Shown here in pieces: positions 25,759 through 34,579 of a stretch of 64,000 bases of DNA. Source of the DNA: Aestuariimicrobium sp. p3-SID1156 (GTDB lineage: Bacteria; Actinomycetota; Actinomycetes; Propionibacteriales; Propionibacteriaceae). The stretch spans positions 49,056-113,055 of the forward strand of contig NZ_JALXXB010000007.1 in NCBI RefSeq assembly GCF_025144225.1, given 5' to 3'. Position 1 is the stretch's first letter, and the number at the start of each line of letters is the position of its first letter. Under the pieces are notes generated by a model. The model saw nothing but the letters and a program-made list of their open reading frames with translations. It had not been told where the DNA came from and did not search any database. The translations under genes and the position numbers were made by a program.

Positions 25759-25850
25759 GACCCGAATCGGTCAGACCCGAATCGGTCAGACCCGAATCGG
25801 TCAGACCCGAATCGGTCAGACCCGATAGCGGTCGGACCCGATAACGATCA
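25759..25850. repeat. Six-unit tandem repeat of 15-16 bp
   Basis: Four identical 15-bp units GACCCGAATCGGTCA (from 25759, 25774, 25789 and 25804) are followed by two diverged 16-bp units (25819 and 25835). Each perfect unit contains the mini-dyad CCGA-A-TCGG. The last unit includes the sufT stop codon (25848-25850), and the array ends 17 bases before the ABC-F -10 element. A recent slippage expansion is likely; it may also act as a multi-hairpin transcription end. Confidence 0.9.
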
Positions 25851-26321
25851 GACGTTGTAGCCGATGGCGCGCAGCTGTTCGCGGCCGTCGTCGGTGATCA
25901 TCTCCAGCGACCACGGCGGCATCCAGACCCAGTTGATCGCCGCGGAGGTGACCAGTCCCTCGAGCACCGTCTGGGTGTCGTACTCGATGCGGTCGGTCAG
26001 CGGGCAGGTGGGGCTGGTCAAGGTCATGTCGATGGTGGCGTTGTTGGCCTCGTCGAGGTGCACTCCGTAGACCAGGCCGAGGTCGACGACGTTGACCATC
26101 AGCTCGGGGTCCACGACATCACGCATGGCCTCCAGCACGTCCTCCTCGCTCACGGCCGTCCGCGCTGGCGCGTCCACGTCGGGGAGCTCGTCGCGCACCA
26201 GGTCGGAGGGGCGGCGAGCGCCCTCCCCACCCGGCGCCAGGGTGTTCTCGGGCTGGGCCATCGGGGAGCCCTGCCCTTCTGCCGCCGGGGTGCCCGGCAG
26301 GTCGGCTGTCTGGTCGGACAT
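25848..26321 (-). CDS. sufT: SufT, DUF59/MIP18-family Fe-S maturation factor
   Basis: Helps deliver Fe-S clusters to target proteins. The DUF59 domain is residues 60-157, with the family motif VDPELMVNVVDLGLVYGV (near 72) and the cysteine segment TSPTCPL (near 110). The first 55 residues are a disordered, Pro/Gly-rich extension. It is the last gene of the suf operon. ATG 26321 overlaps the sufU stop by one base, five bases after AGGAGG; ATG 26324 is also possible. Its stop lies inside the tandem repeat. Confidence 0.88.
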   Translation of the reverse strand: MSDQTADLPGTPAAEGQGSPMAQPENTLAPGGEGARRPSDLVRDELPDVDAPARTAVSEEDVLEAMRDVVDPELMVNVVDLGLVYGVHLDEANNATIDMTLTSPTCPLTDRIEYDTQTVLEGLVTSAAINWVWMPPWSLEMITDDGREQLRAIGYNV

Positions 26322-26800
26322 CATGCCTCCTGTGAGGTGGTGGGTTCGGTGGGCCGGCGGGAACCGGCAGATTCGGCGCGGAGCAGGGCGTCCTTGAGGG
26401 CGGACCAACCCAGCAGTGCGCACTTGACGCGGGCGGGGAACTGGGAGACCCCGATGAAGGCGATGCCGTCCTCGAAACGGTCCTCGTCGGGTTCCATCTT
26501 GCCCTGCGAGTTCATCATCACGACGAATTCGTCGTGCAGTGCCAGGGAGTCTTCGACGTCACGACCGATGACCAGGTCGCTCATCACCGAGGTCGATGCC
26601 TGGGAGATCGAGCAACCCTGGGCGACATAGGAGACGTCCTTGATCATCCCGTCCTCGACATCGACGCGCAGGGTCAACTCGTCCCCACAGGTGGGGTTGA
26701 CGTGGTGCACCTCGGCGTCGAACGGCTCCCGCAGCCCGGCGTGGTGCTTCTCGCGGTAGTGGTCCAGGATGATCTCCTGGTACATCTCCTCGACGTTCAT
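26321..26800 (-). CDS. sufU: SufU, zinc-dependent sulfur acceptor
   Basis: Accepts persulfide sulfur from SufS and passes it to SufBCD. The 159-residue protein keeps the SufU cysteines C38 (NPTCGD, with D40), C63 (QGCSIS) and C127 (VKCALL), plus the roughly 19-residue insertion that separates SufU from IscU. The start ATG overlaps the sufS stop (ATGA), so the pair is translationally coupled. The last 20 residues are variable. Confidence 0.93.
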   Translation of the reverse strand: MNVEEMYQEIILDHYREKHHAGLREPFDAEVHHVNPTCGDELTLRVDVEDGMIKDVSYVAQGCSISQASTSVMSDLVIGRDVEDSLALHDEFVVMMNSQGKMEPDEDRFEDGIAFIGVSQFPARVKCALLGWSALKDALLRAESAGSRRPTEPTTSQEA

Positions 26801-28164
26801 GCTCCTCCTCGGTCATCCTCGGGGACGGCCCCGGTCTGGGCGCCACCGTCGAGTTCTTCACGGGCGACCCGGCGCGCTTCCCGAGCGGCCTTGCGTTCGG
26901 CCAGGGTCATCCTGCCTCGGTGGGAACGCGACTTTCCGGTGAAGAAGTCCCGAGCGTAGTCCAGGGCGTCCACCAGCTGGTCGACCTCGCGGGTGGTGGT
27001 GTACAGGTAGCTGCTGGCCCGCGACGAGCTCTGCACGCCCAGACGATCGTGCAACGGACGCGCGCAGTGGTGCCCGCCCCGGATCGCTACGCCACGTGCG
27101 TCGGTCAGCTGCATCAGGTCATGGGGATGGACCCCGTCCAGGGTGAAGGCGATCGCTCCCCCACGGTCATCGTCCCGGGTCGGGCCGAGGATCCTGAGCC
27201 CCTCGACCTTCATCAGCCGGTCGATGGCGTAACGGGTGATGGCCTTCTCGTGGGCCGCCACCTTTTCCATACCGATGCCACGCACGTAATCGATCGCCGC
27301 GGCCAGGCCGACGGCCTGGGCGATGGGGGGCGTCCCTGCCTCGAAGCGAGCTGGGGGTGGGGCGAAGGTCGAGCCCTCCATGCGAACGACCTCGATCATC
27401 TCGCCACCGCCCAAGAAGGGGGGCAGGGCCTCCAGCAGCTGCAGGCGGCCCCAGAGCACGCCGATGCCGGTGGGTCCGCAGAGCTTGTGGCCGGTGAAGG
27501 CGAGCATGTCGACGCCCAGCTCGCTCACGTCCGTGGGCCGCTGCGGAACACCCTGGGCACCGTCCGCGACCATGATCGCGCCGTGCTGGTGGGCCCAGTC
27601 CGCGATCTCCCGGATGGGGTTGATGGTGCCGAGCACATTCGAGGCCCAGGTGATCGAGACGATCTTGGTCCGGTCGTTGATCAGGTTCTCGGCCCGCGCC
27701 TTGTCGAGGTCGAGGTGGCCGTCCTCGGTAATGTCGAACCAGCGCAGCGTGGCGCCGGTGCGCTGGCAGACCAGCTGCCAGGGGACGATGTTGGAGTGGT
27801 GCTCCATCACCGAGACCACGACCTCGTCACCCGGCTCCAGGCCGGCGCCCAGCGTGTTCGCAGCGAGGTTCAGGGCCTCGGAGGCGTTCTTGGTGAAGAC
27901 GACCTCAGCGGCCTCGGCGGCACCGATGAAATCGGCCACGGTGGCCCGTCCGCCCTCGAAGGCGGCGGTGGCTTCAGCGCCCAGCTGGTGCATCGCCCGG
28001 GCGACGTTGGCGTTGTGCTCCAAGTAGTGGGAGGCGATGGCGTCCACGACCTGCTGGGGTTTCTGGGAGGTGTTGCCCGAATCGAGGTAGGCCAGCGGGT
28101 ACCCGTTGATCTCGCGCTCGAGAATCGGGAAGTCCCGGCGAATTGCCTCGACGTCGTAGTTCAT
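26797..28164 (-). CDS. sufS: SufS, group II cysteine desulfurase
   Basis: PLP enzyme that takes sulfur from cysteine to supply SufU. The PLP lysine is K227 (TGHKLCGP) and the active cysteine C367 (RGGHHCARP). Core length (about 410) is normal, but a basic/acidic tail of about 45 residues (411-455, rich in Arg, Ala and Glu) follows. ATG 28164 has a GGGAG site upstream; a longer frame to 28197 lacks similarity. It lies 99 bases after sufC, across a strong hairpin, and overlaps sufU. Confidence 0.94.
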   Translation of the reverse strand: MNYDVEAIRRDFPILEREINGYPLAYLDSGNTSQKPQQVVDAIASHYLEHNANVARAMHQLGAEATAAFEGGRATVADFIGAAEAAEVVFTKNASEALNLAANTLGAGLEPGDEVVVSVMEHHSNIVPWQLVCQRTGATLRWFDITEDGHLDLDKARAENLINDRTKIVSITWASNVLGTINPIREIADWAHQHGAIMVADGAQGVPQRPTDVSELGVDMLAFTGHKLCGPTGIGVLWGRLQLLEALPPFLGGGEMIEVVRMEGSTFAPPPARFEAGTPPIAQAVGLAAAIDYVRGIGMEKVAAHEKAITRYAIDRLMKVEGLRILGPTRDDDRGGAIAFTLDGVHPHDLMQLTDARGVAIRGGHHCARPLHDRLGVQSSSRASSYLYTTTREVDQLVDALDYARDFFTGKSRSHRGRMTLAERKAAREARRVAREELDGGAQTGAVPEDDRGGA

Positions 28165-28222
28165 CTCCCACTCACTTCCTTGCTTGTGCCCTGGCAACCT
28201 GGGTGGACGCCACGGGCCGGGT

Positions 28223-28249
28223 GCCCGCGCCGATCGGCTCGGCGCGGGC
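28223..28249 (-). terminator. Intercistronic hairpin between sufC and sufS
   Basis: GCCCGCGCCGA and TCGGCGCGGGC form a perfect 11-bp stem with a 5-base loop, 14 bases past the sufC stop. Within an operon it may act as a partial terminator or an mRNA-stability element that lowers sufSUT relative to sufBDC. Confidence 0.6.
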
Positions 28250-28263
28250 CACGAGCCTGGGAT

Positions 28264-29025
<762 letters not shown>

Positions 29026-29063
29026 GTTCTCCAGGCTTTCTGTGTGCGTGGGGTGCGTGGGGT

Positions 29064-29417
29064 TCAGGACGCCAGCGCGTCCGCGGGGATCGGGTTGTCG
29101 ACATCGACCTCGAGGTCGCTGCCCACCACCCGGCAGGGGTAGACGGGGACCGGCTGGGTGGCCGGGAGGTTGAGCGCGCGTCCGGTGCGCAGGTCAAACG
29201 TGGAGGCGTGCAGGTAGCACTCGATAGAGCAGTCCTCCACGTCGCCCTCACTCAGCGGCACCTGGCCGTGGCTGCAGACGTCATGGATGGCGAAGTACTC
29301 CCCCTCGTGCTGGACCAGCGCGACGCGGACCTCCTCGCCGCCGTCGGAGTCCACCTCGACTGCCAGGGGCAGGTTCTCGGTGAGTTCCTCGAGCGGGGCC
29401 ACGGCTCGCCAGGTCAC
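29064..29417 (-). CDS. Rieske [2Fe-2S] ferredoxin in suf operon
   Basis: A 117-residue Rieske protein of the non-heme-oxygenase ferredoxin type. Cluster ligands are in VCSHGQVPL (Cys-x-His, near 47) and ECYLHASTFD (Cys-x2-His, near 66). The disulfide cysteines of respiratory Rieske proteins are absent, so it is a low-potential electron carrier. GTG 29417 overlaps the sufD stop (GTGA). It is commonly placed between sufD and sufC in actinobacteria, suggesting it supplies electrons to, or is matured by, the Suf machinery (inference). Confidence 0.92.
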   Translation of the reverse strand: MTWRAVAPLEELTENLPLAVEVDSDGGEEVRVALVQHEGEYFAIHDVCSHGQVPLSEGDVEDCSIECYLHASTFDLRTGRALNLPATQPVPVYPCRVVGSDLEVDVDNPIPADALAS

Positions 29418-30562
29418 GAGACGACCTGCAGCTCGTTCTCGACGACCTCCAGCAGGTGCTCCTCCAGCTCGGGCAGGCCGATGCGACGGATGATATCCCA
29501 GAAGAAGCCATGGACGACCAGGCGGCGGGCCTCGGACTCGGGGATGCCGCGGCTGCGCAGGTAGAACAGCTGCTCGTCGTCGAAGCGCCCGGTGGTCGAG
29601 GAGTGGCCCGCACCAGCGATCTCGCCGGTCTCAATCTCCAGGTTCGGGACCGAGTCGGCCTGGCAGCCGTCGGTGAGGACCAGGTTCTTGTTCGACTCGT
29701 AGGTCTCGATGCCCTCGGCCACCTTGCGGATCAGCACGTCACCGATCCAGACCGAGTGTGCCTTCTCGCCCTGCAGGGCGCCGCGGTAGTCGACATTGGA
29801 GTTGGTGTTGGGGGCGTTGTGGTCCACGAAGAGGCGGTGCTCGATGTGCTGGCCGGCATCCACCAGGTAGAGGCCGAACTGCTCGACCGAGCCGCCGGGG
29901 CCACCGAAGCGGGTGTCCTCCTGCAGGCGAATGTCGCCGCCGATGGAGACGGTGACGGTCTTGACAGTGGCATCGCGTCCGATACTCAGCGAGCGCTGGC
30001 CGCCGTGGATGCTGCCCTGCTCCCAGTCCTGGACCGTGACCAAGTTGACGATGGCGCCGTCGCCCACGAGTACGTCGAGCTTCTCGGAGTAGTCGGCATT
30101 GCCCTGAAAGCGAATGACGATGGTGGCCTTGGCGTGGGCACCCACGGAGATGACGTAGTGATCGCTGGCGCGTCCACCCTGGCCGGTTGCGGTGAACTCG
30201 ATGGGCTCGTGGATCTCGACATCGGCCGGGACCTGGATGTGGGTGCGGTGCACGCTCTGCTCGGCAGCCAGCGCGGCGATGCGGTCCACGGGAGCCTCGA
30301 CAGCCAATTCGCGGGCCTGCTCGTCGGTGAGCTCGGTGACGGTCACCTGCTCAGGGAAGTTGGCGCCCCACTCCAGTGTCTTCAGGCCCTCAGCGGGCTC
30401 CAGGAGGGAAGCAAAGCGCTTGATGGGGGTGAAGCGCCAGATCTCCTCACGACCCGTGGGGGCTGAATGATCGGCGAGGTCCCAGGAGGGGGTGGGGTGA
30501 AGGTGCGACTCGACCGTCTCGATGGCAGGGGCGACGGCCGGCTGCTCAGTGGTGACTGACAA
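29414..30562 (-). CDS. sufD: SufD, Fe-S assembly scaffold subunit
   Basis: Partner of SufB in the SufBC2D complex. The 382-residue right-handed parallel beta-helix protein has the SufD C-terminal features ATTGRFDDEQLFYLRSRG and SEARRLVVHGFF (near 330-355), with a conserved His near 355. The start appears to be TTG 30562, preceded by AAAGAG six bases upstream; no ATG or GTG gives a better fit. It lies 98 bases after sufB across a hairpin. Confidence 0.94.
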   Translation of the reverse strand: MSVTTEQPAVAPAIETVESHLHPTPSWDLADHSAPTGREEIWRFTPIKRFASLLEPAEGLKTLEWGANFPEQVTVTELTDEQARELAVEAPVDRIAALAAEQSVHRTHIQVPADVEIHEPIEFTATGQGGRASDHYVISVGAHAKATIVIRFQGNADYSEKLDVLVGDGAIVNLVTVQDWEQGSIHGGQRSLSIGRDATVKTVTVSIGGDIRLQEDTRFGGPGGSVEQFGLYLVDAGQHIEHRLFVDHNAPNTNSNVDYRGALQGEKAHSVWIGDVLIRKVAEGIETYESNKNLVLTDGCQADSVPNLEIETGEIAGAGHSSTTGRFDDEQLFYLRSRGIPESEARRLVVHGFFWDIIRRIGLPELEEHLLEVVENELQVVS

Positions 30563-30606
30563 CGTTACTCTTTCTGTTCAGAAGTGTGTGGACGCGGCCC
30601 AATCGG

Positions 30607-30634
30607 GGGCGATGCCCAGGGGTGGACATCGCCC
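30607..30634 (-). promoter_or_regulatory. Hairpin between sufB and sufD
   Basis: GGGCGATG and CATCGCCC form an 8-bp perfect stem with a 12-base loop, 26 bases past the sufB stop. Possibly a processing or attenuation element of the suf mRNA. Confidence 0.4.
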
Positions 30635-30660
30635 AGCGATGGACGCAAGGGTGGCGCAGG

Positions 30661-32172
30661 TCAGCCGACCGCGCCCTCCATCTGCAGTTCGATCAGGCGG
30701 TTGAGCTCGAGGGCGTACTCCATCGGCAGCTCCCGGGCGATCGGCTCGACGAAACCGCGCACGATCATCGCCATGGCTTCCAGCTCGTCCATGCCGCGGC
30801 TCATGAGGTAGAAGAGCTGGTCCTCGGACACCTTGGAGACGGTGGCTTCGTGGGCCATCGACACGTCCTCCTCGCGCACGTCGACGTAGGGGTAGGTGTC
30901 AGAACGGCTGATGGTGTCGACCAGCAGCGCGTCACACATCACCGAGCTGGCGGAGTGGCGGGCTCCCTCCTGCACCTCGACCAGGCCGCGGTAGGAGGAA
31001 CGACCACCGCCGCGGGCCACCGACTTCGAGACGATCGAGCTGGAGGTGTACGGGGCGCAGTGCACCATCTTGGAACCGGCGTCCTGGTGCTGGCCCTCGC
31101 CGGCGAAGGCGATCGACAGGGTCTCGCCCTTGGCGTGGGGGCCCATCAGGTAGACGGCCGGGTACTTCATGGTGACCTTGGAACCGATGTTGCCGTCGAT
31201 CCACTCCATGGTCGCGCCCTCCTCGCAGACGGCGCGCTTGGTGACCAGGTTGTACACATTGTTTGACCAGTTCTGGATGGTCGTGTAGCGAACCCGGGCG
31301 TTCTTCTTCACGATGATCTCGACGACCGCGGAGTGCAGCGAGTCCGAGGAGTAGATCGGCGCGGTGCAGCCCTCGACGTAGTGGACGTAGGAGCCCTCGT
31401 CGGCGATGATCAGCGTCCGCTCGAACTGGCCCATGTTCTCGGTGTTGATGCGGAAGTAGGCCTGCAGCGGGATCGAGACGTGGACGCCCTTGGGCACATA
31501 GATGAACGAGCCGCCCGACCACACCGCGGTGTTCAGTGCGGAGAACTTGTTGTCACCGGTCGGAATGACGGTGCCGAAGTACTCCTGGAAGATCTCCGGG
31601 TGCTCCTTGAGCGCGGTGTCGGTGTCCAGAAAGAGGACGCCCTGCTTCTCCAGCTCCTCGTTGATCTTGTGGTAGACCACCTCGGACTCGTACTGGGCAG
31701 CCACACCGGCGACCAGGCGGGCCTTCTCGGCTTCGGGGATGCCAAGGCGGTCGTAGGTGTTCTTGATGTCCTCGGGCAGGTCCTCCCAGCTGGTGGCCTG
31801 CTTCTCGGTGGAGCGCACGAAGTACTTGATGTTCTCGAAGTCGATCTCGCCCAGGTCAGCACCCCAAGTCGGCATCGGCTTGCGCTCGAACATCTTCAGG
31901 CCCTTCAGACGCATGTTCAGCATCCACTCGGGCTCGTCCTTCTTGGCCGAGATGTCGCGGACGACAGCCTCGCTCAGACCGCGCTGGGCGGCCGCGCCGG
32001 CCGCGTCCGGGTCGTGCCAGCCCCACTGGTAGGTGGAGAGCGCCTCGAGGTGCTCGTCCTGGGTGGCACCGGTGCCGGGGGCAGGAGCCGGGCGGCTCTG
32101 TTCCACGGTGTTCACGTCAGCACCGGTGACCTCGGGAGTCTGGATGGCATTGGTATCGGTGGTCTGGGTCAT
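30661..32172 (-). CDS. sufB: SufB, Fe-S assembly scaffold subunit
   Basis: Main scaffold on which Suf clusters are built. The 503-residue protein shows the SufB hallmarks [20 protein letters not shown] (near 230), VEGCTAP with the candidate cluster Cys (near 265), [10 protein letters not shown] and the Arg/Gly-rich SSYRGLVEV (near 400). About 60 N-terminal residues are variable. It starts three bases after the sufR stop, so the repressor and scaffold are coupled. Confidence 0.96.
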   Translation of the reverse strand: MTQTTDTNAIQTPEVTGADVNTVEQSRPAPAPGTGATQDEHLEALSTYQWGWHDPDAAGAAAQRGLSEAVVRDISAKKDEPEWMLNMRLKGLKMFERKPMPTWGADLGEIDFENIKYFVRSTEKQATSWEDLPEDIKNTYDRLGIPEAEKARLVAGVAAQYESEVVYHKINEELEKQGVLFLDTDTALKEHPEIFQEYFGTVIPTGDNKFSALNTAVWSGGSFIYVPKGVHVSIPLQAYFRINTENMGQFERTLIIADEGSYVHYVEGCTAPIYSSDSLHSAVVEIIVKKNARVRYTTIQNWSNNVYNLVTKRAVCEEGATMEWIDGNIGSKVTMKYPAVYLMGPHAKGETLSIAFAGEGQHQDAGSKMVHCAPYTSSSIVSKSVARGGGRSSYRGLVEVQEGARHSASSVMCDALLVDTISRSDTYPYVDVREEDVSMAHEATVSKVSEDQLFYLMSRGMDELEAMAMIVRGFVEPIARELPMEYALELNRLIELQMEGAVG

Positions 32173-32175
32173 GAG

Positions 32176-32922
32176 TCAGGACCTTTCCTTGGGCGAAATC
32201 TGGACGTCCACGGGGCGCGGGATGTGCGTGGTGCACACTCCGTCGCCGTGGGCGATGGTGGCCAGTCGCTGGACGTGGGAGCCCAGCAGTCGGCTGAAGA
32301 GTTGGGTTTCTGCCTCGCACAGTTCGGGGAACTGCGCCGCCACGTGGGCGACCGGGCAATGGTGCTGGCAGATCTGCTCCCCCGAGCCGACCGGCTTGAT
32401 GGAGGCCACGTAGCCGGTCTCGGACAGGGCCGCTGCCAGGGCCTGGATGGGTGGGGCGTCCGGAGCACTGACCCGTGCTTCACGGTAGCGGGCCTCGACG
32501 TCGGCCACGCGCTGTTCGGCCAGAGACCTCAGCGCACTGGGCCCGGCGGCTGCGGCGAGCTCGCGGATGGCCTGGATGGCGAGGTCGTCGTAGGCCTGGT
32601 AGAAGTCCGCGCGTCCGGCGTCGGTGAGCACGAAGACCTTCGAGGGGCGCCCGCGGCCACGTTGGCCGTAGACCTTCTTCTCCCTGCTGGCGACTGCGCC
32701 GAGCTCGGTGAGCGCCCCCAAGTGGCGGCGGATGGCGGCGGGGGTGAGCTCGAGTCGTGCAGCGAGTTCAGCGGCGGTACTGGGACCATGCTCGAGAATG
32801 GACTGCAGGACACGGTCGCGGGTCGACGCATCGTCGACGGCAGCTGCCGTGGCCGCGTCGGGTTCCCGTCGGAGGGGTCCGCGCTCGACCACGGCGTCAC
32901 GATGACGGGTCGAGTTTTTCAT
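32176..32922 (-). CDS. sufR: SufR, Fe-S-sensing repressor of suf
   Basis: Winged-helix repressor of 248 residues. HTH at about 48-80 (AAELAARLELTPAAIRRHLG), then a dimer domain, then cysteines C185, C189, C202 and C230, consistent with a [4Fe-4S] site as in cyanobacterial and mycobacterial SufR. Cluster loss would relieve repression of its own operon. The frame is open to 33033, but ATG 32922 fits the family start. The TTGAA-N8-TTCAA dyad lies 18 bases upstream. First gene of sufR-B-D-Rieske-C-S-U-T. Confidence 0.92.
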   Translation of the reverse strand: MKNSTRHRDAVVERGPLRREPDAATAAAVDDASTRDRVLQSILEHGPSTAAELAARLELTPAAIRRHLGALTELGAVASREKKVYGQRGRGRPSKVFVLTDAGRADFYQAYDDLAIQAIRELAAAAGPSALRSLAEQRVADVEARYREARVSAPDAPPIQALAAALSETGYVASIKPVGSGEQICQHHCPVAHVAAQFPELCEAETQLFSRLLGSHVQRLATIAHGDGVCTTHIPRPVDVQISPKERS

Positions 32923-32939
32923 GACGCCAGCCTTGCGTA

Positions 32940-32957
32940 TTGAAGGCCACGGTTCAA
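32940..32957. promoter_or_regulatory. Candidate SufR operator dyad
   Basis: TTGAA and TTCAA flank eight bases just upstream of sufR, overlapping where its -10 region should be. Autoregulation is known for SufR; that this is the site is inference. Confidence 0.4.
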
Positions 32958-33008
32958 GTAAGGAGGACCTGACCTGCGTGGCTGTGGACGATTTCCGCTG
33001 CAAGCGCA

Positions 33009-33027
33009 AGAACCGGCGGACGGTTCT
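33009..33027. promoter_or_regulatory. Perfect 7-bp inverted repeat upstream of malE
   Basis: AGAACCG and CGGTTCT around five bases make a 19-bp operator-like dyad in the divergent sufR/malE region, 118 bases before malE. The regulator is unknown; a sugar-responsive repressor is possible. Confidence 0.4.
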
Positions 33028-33144
33028 GTGCACATCACAATCCAGAGGATTTCGGGTAGGTCGCTCACACGGGATGAGCGAGGTGCTGTAGACAGGTGGT
33101 AGCAGCCGGGTCAGTGGTGATCCGGCCTGGCCCGAAAGGCAATC

Positions 33145-34434
33145 ATGAACAGTTTCAACCGTCGTTTGCTGCTCCAGGGTGGCCTGGCCGCAGGCGCCGT
33201 GGCCTCCCTGGCGGCGTGTGGCGTCAGCACCAGTTCCAGCACTGCCCCGGCGCCCACGGCTGCCGGTAGCACCGGCGCGCCGACCAGCTCCCCCGCCAAC
33301 ACCTCAGGTGGCGACTCGGCCGGTGCCATCACCGTCTGGATCGACTCCAACCGATCCCCGGTGCTGTCCCCCGTGGCCAAGCAGTTTGAGGCCGACACCC
33401 AGGTCAAGGTCAACCTGGTGATCAAGGACTTCGGGAAGATCGCCGACGACTTCATTACCCAGGCCCCCACCGGCAAGGGTCCCGACGCGGTCATCTGCGC
33501 CCACGATGGCGTGGGTCGCTTCGTCCAGAACGGCGTGATCGCCCCGCTCGAGCTGGGCGACGCCTCCACCTTCCAGGACGTCGCCGTCCAGGCCTTCAGC
33601 TACGAGGGCAAGACCTACGGCGTTCCCTACGCCATCGAGAACATCGCCCTGCTGCGCAACACCGAGATGGTCCCCGAAGCCCCCAAGACCTGGGACGACC
33701 TGCTCAAGGCCGGCGAGGGCAAGGGCAAGTACAAGGTGCTCGTCGGCCTGGACCCCAAGGCGTCCGACCCGTACCACCTGTACCCGCTGCAGGCTTCCTT
33801 CGGCGCCCCGGTGTTCAACCAGAAGCCCGACGGCTCCTACGACGGCTCCAAGATCGCCATGGGCGGGGAACCAGGCCACAAGTTCGCCCAGTTCCTCGCC
33901 CAGATGGGCAAGGAGAAGGTCTTCTCCCTCAACATCTCCGGCGACATCGCCAAGGACCAGTTCACCAAGAAGCAGTCTGCCTTCTTCATCACCGGCCCCT
34001 GGAACATGGACGTGATCAAGAAGGCCGGTTTCACCTACGCCATTGACCCGATCCCCGCTGCGGGCGACAAGGACGCCACCCCGTTCGTGGGCGTGCAGGG
34101 CTTCGTGATGTCGGCCAAGGCCAAGAACGCCGTGGCCACCCAGAAGTTCCTGGTCGAGTACGTGGGTTCCCAGAAGGTGCAGGAGGCGCTCTTCAAGGCC
34201 GGCAACCGGGCCCCGGCGAACAAGGCTGCCTTCGAGACCGCCAAGTCCGACAAGGACGTGGCCGCCTTCGGTGCTGTCGGCGCCAAGGGTGTCCCGATGC
34301 CGAACGTGCCAGCCATGGGCTCGGTGTGGGCGGACTGGGGACAGACGCAGGCCACCATCATCGGCGGCAAGGCTGACGATCCCAAGGCTGCCTGGGACAA
34401 GATGGTCCAAGCCATCCAGTCCAAGATCAAGTGA
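33145..34434 (+). CDS. malE: Sugar ABC transporter substrate-binding lipoprotein (MalE type)
   Basis: Extracellular lipid-anchored binding protein, 429 residues. The N-terminus has Arg-Arg at 6-7, a hydrophobic stretch and the lipobox SLAAC (Cys near 25), then a Ser/Thr/Ala/Pro linker to about 60. The mature part matches maltose/maltodextrin binding proteins: ITVWIDSNRSPVLSPVAKQF (near 62), KGPDAVICAHDGVGRFVQNG, VPYAIENIALLRN and the late FFITGPWNMDVIKKAGF. GAAAGG precedes ATG 33145. It heads malEFG. Maltodextrin is the likely ligand, from family resemblance and the MalF type. Confidence 0.88.
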   Translation: MNSFNRRLLLQGGLAAGAVASLAACGVSTSSSTAPAPTAAGSTGAPTSSPANTSGGDSAGAITVWIDSNRSPVLSPVAKQFEADTQVKVNLVIKDFGKIADDFITQAPTGKGPDAVICAHDGVGRFVQNGVIAPLELGDASTFQDVAVQAFSYEGKTYGVPYAIENIALLRNTEMVPEAPKTWDDLLKAGEGKGKYKVLVGLDPKASDPYHLYPLQASFGAPVFNQKPDGSYDGSKIAMGGEPGHKFAQFLAQMGKEKVFSLNISGDIAKDQFTKKQSAFFITGPWNMDVIKKAGFTYAIDPIPAAGDKDATPFVGVQGFVMSAKAKNAVATQKFLVEYVGSQKVQEALFKAGNRAPANKAAFETAKSDKDVAAFGAVGAKGVPMPNVPAMGSVWADWGQTQATIIGGKADDPKAAWDKMVQAIQSKIK

Positions 34435-34458
34435 CGCCGAGGATCACCTGGTTCATCA

Positions 34459-34482
34459 AGGCGCCGTCAGTCGGCGGCGCCT
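34459..34482 (+). promoter_or_regulatory. Hairpin between malE and malF
   Basis: AGGCGCCG and CGGCGCCT form an 8-bp stem with an 8-base loop, 25 bases after the malE stop. Such elements often stabilise binding-protein mRNA and reduce downstream expression. Confidence 0.45.
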
Positions 34483-34579
34483 CACGGGGGCAGTCGACCC
34501 ACGTCGCCCGCCCCTCACCTATTGCACATCTGCTGGCCGCGCCGGTGCGCGCCCGCGGTCGCGATGAAGAAAGTTGGCG

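Noticed and set aside
25759..25850. Possible CRISPR array.
   Set aside because: Units are directly abutting with no spacers, and no cas gene is near.
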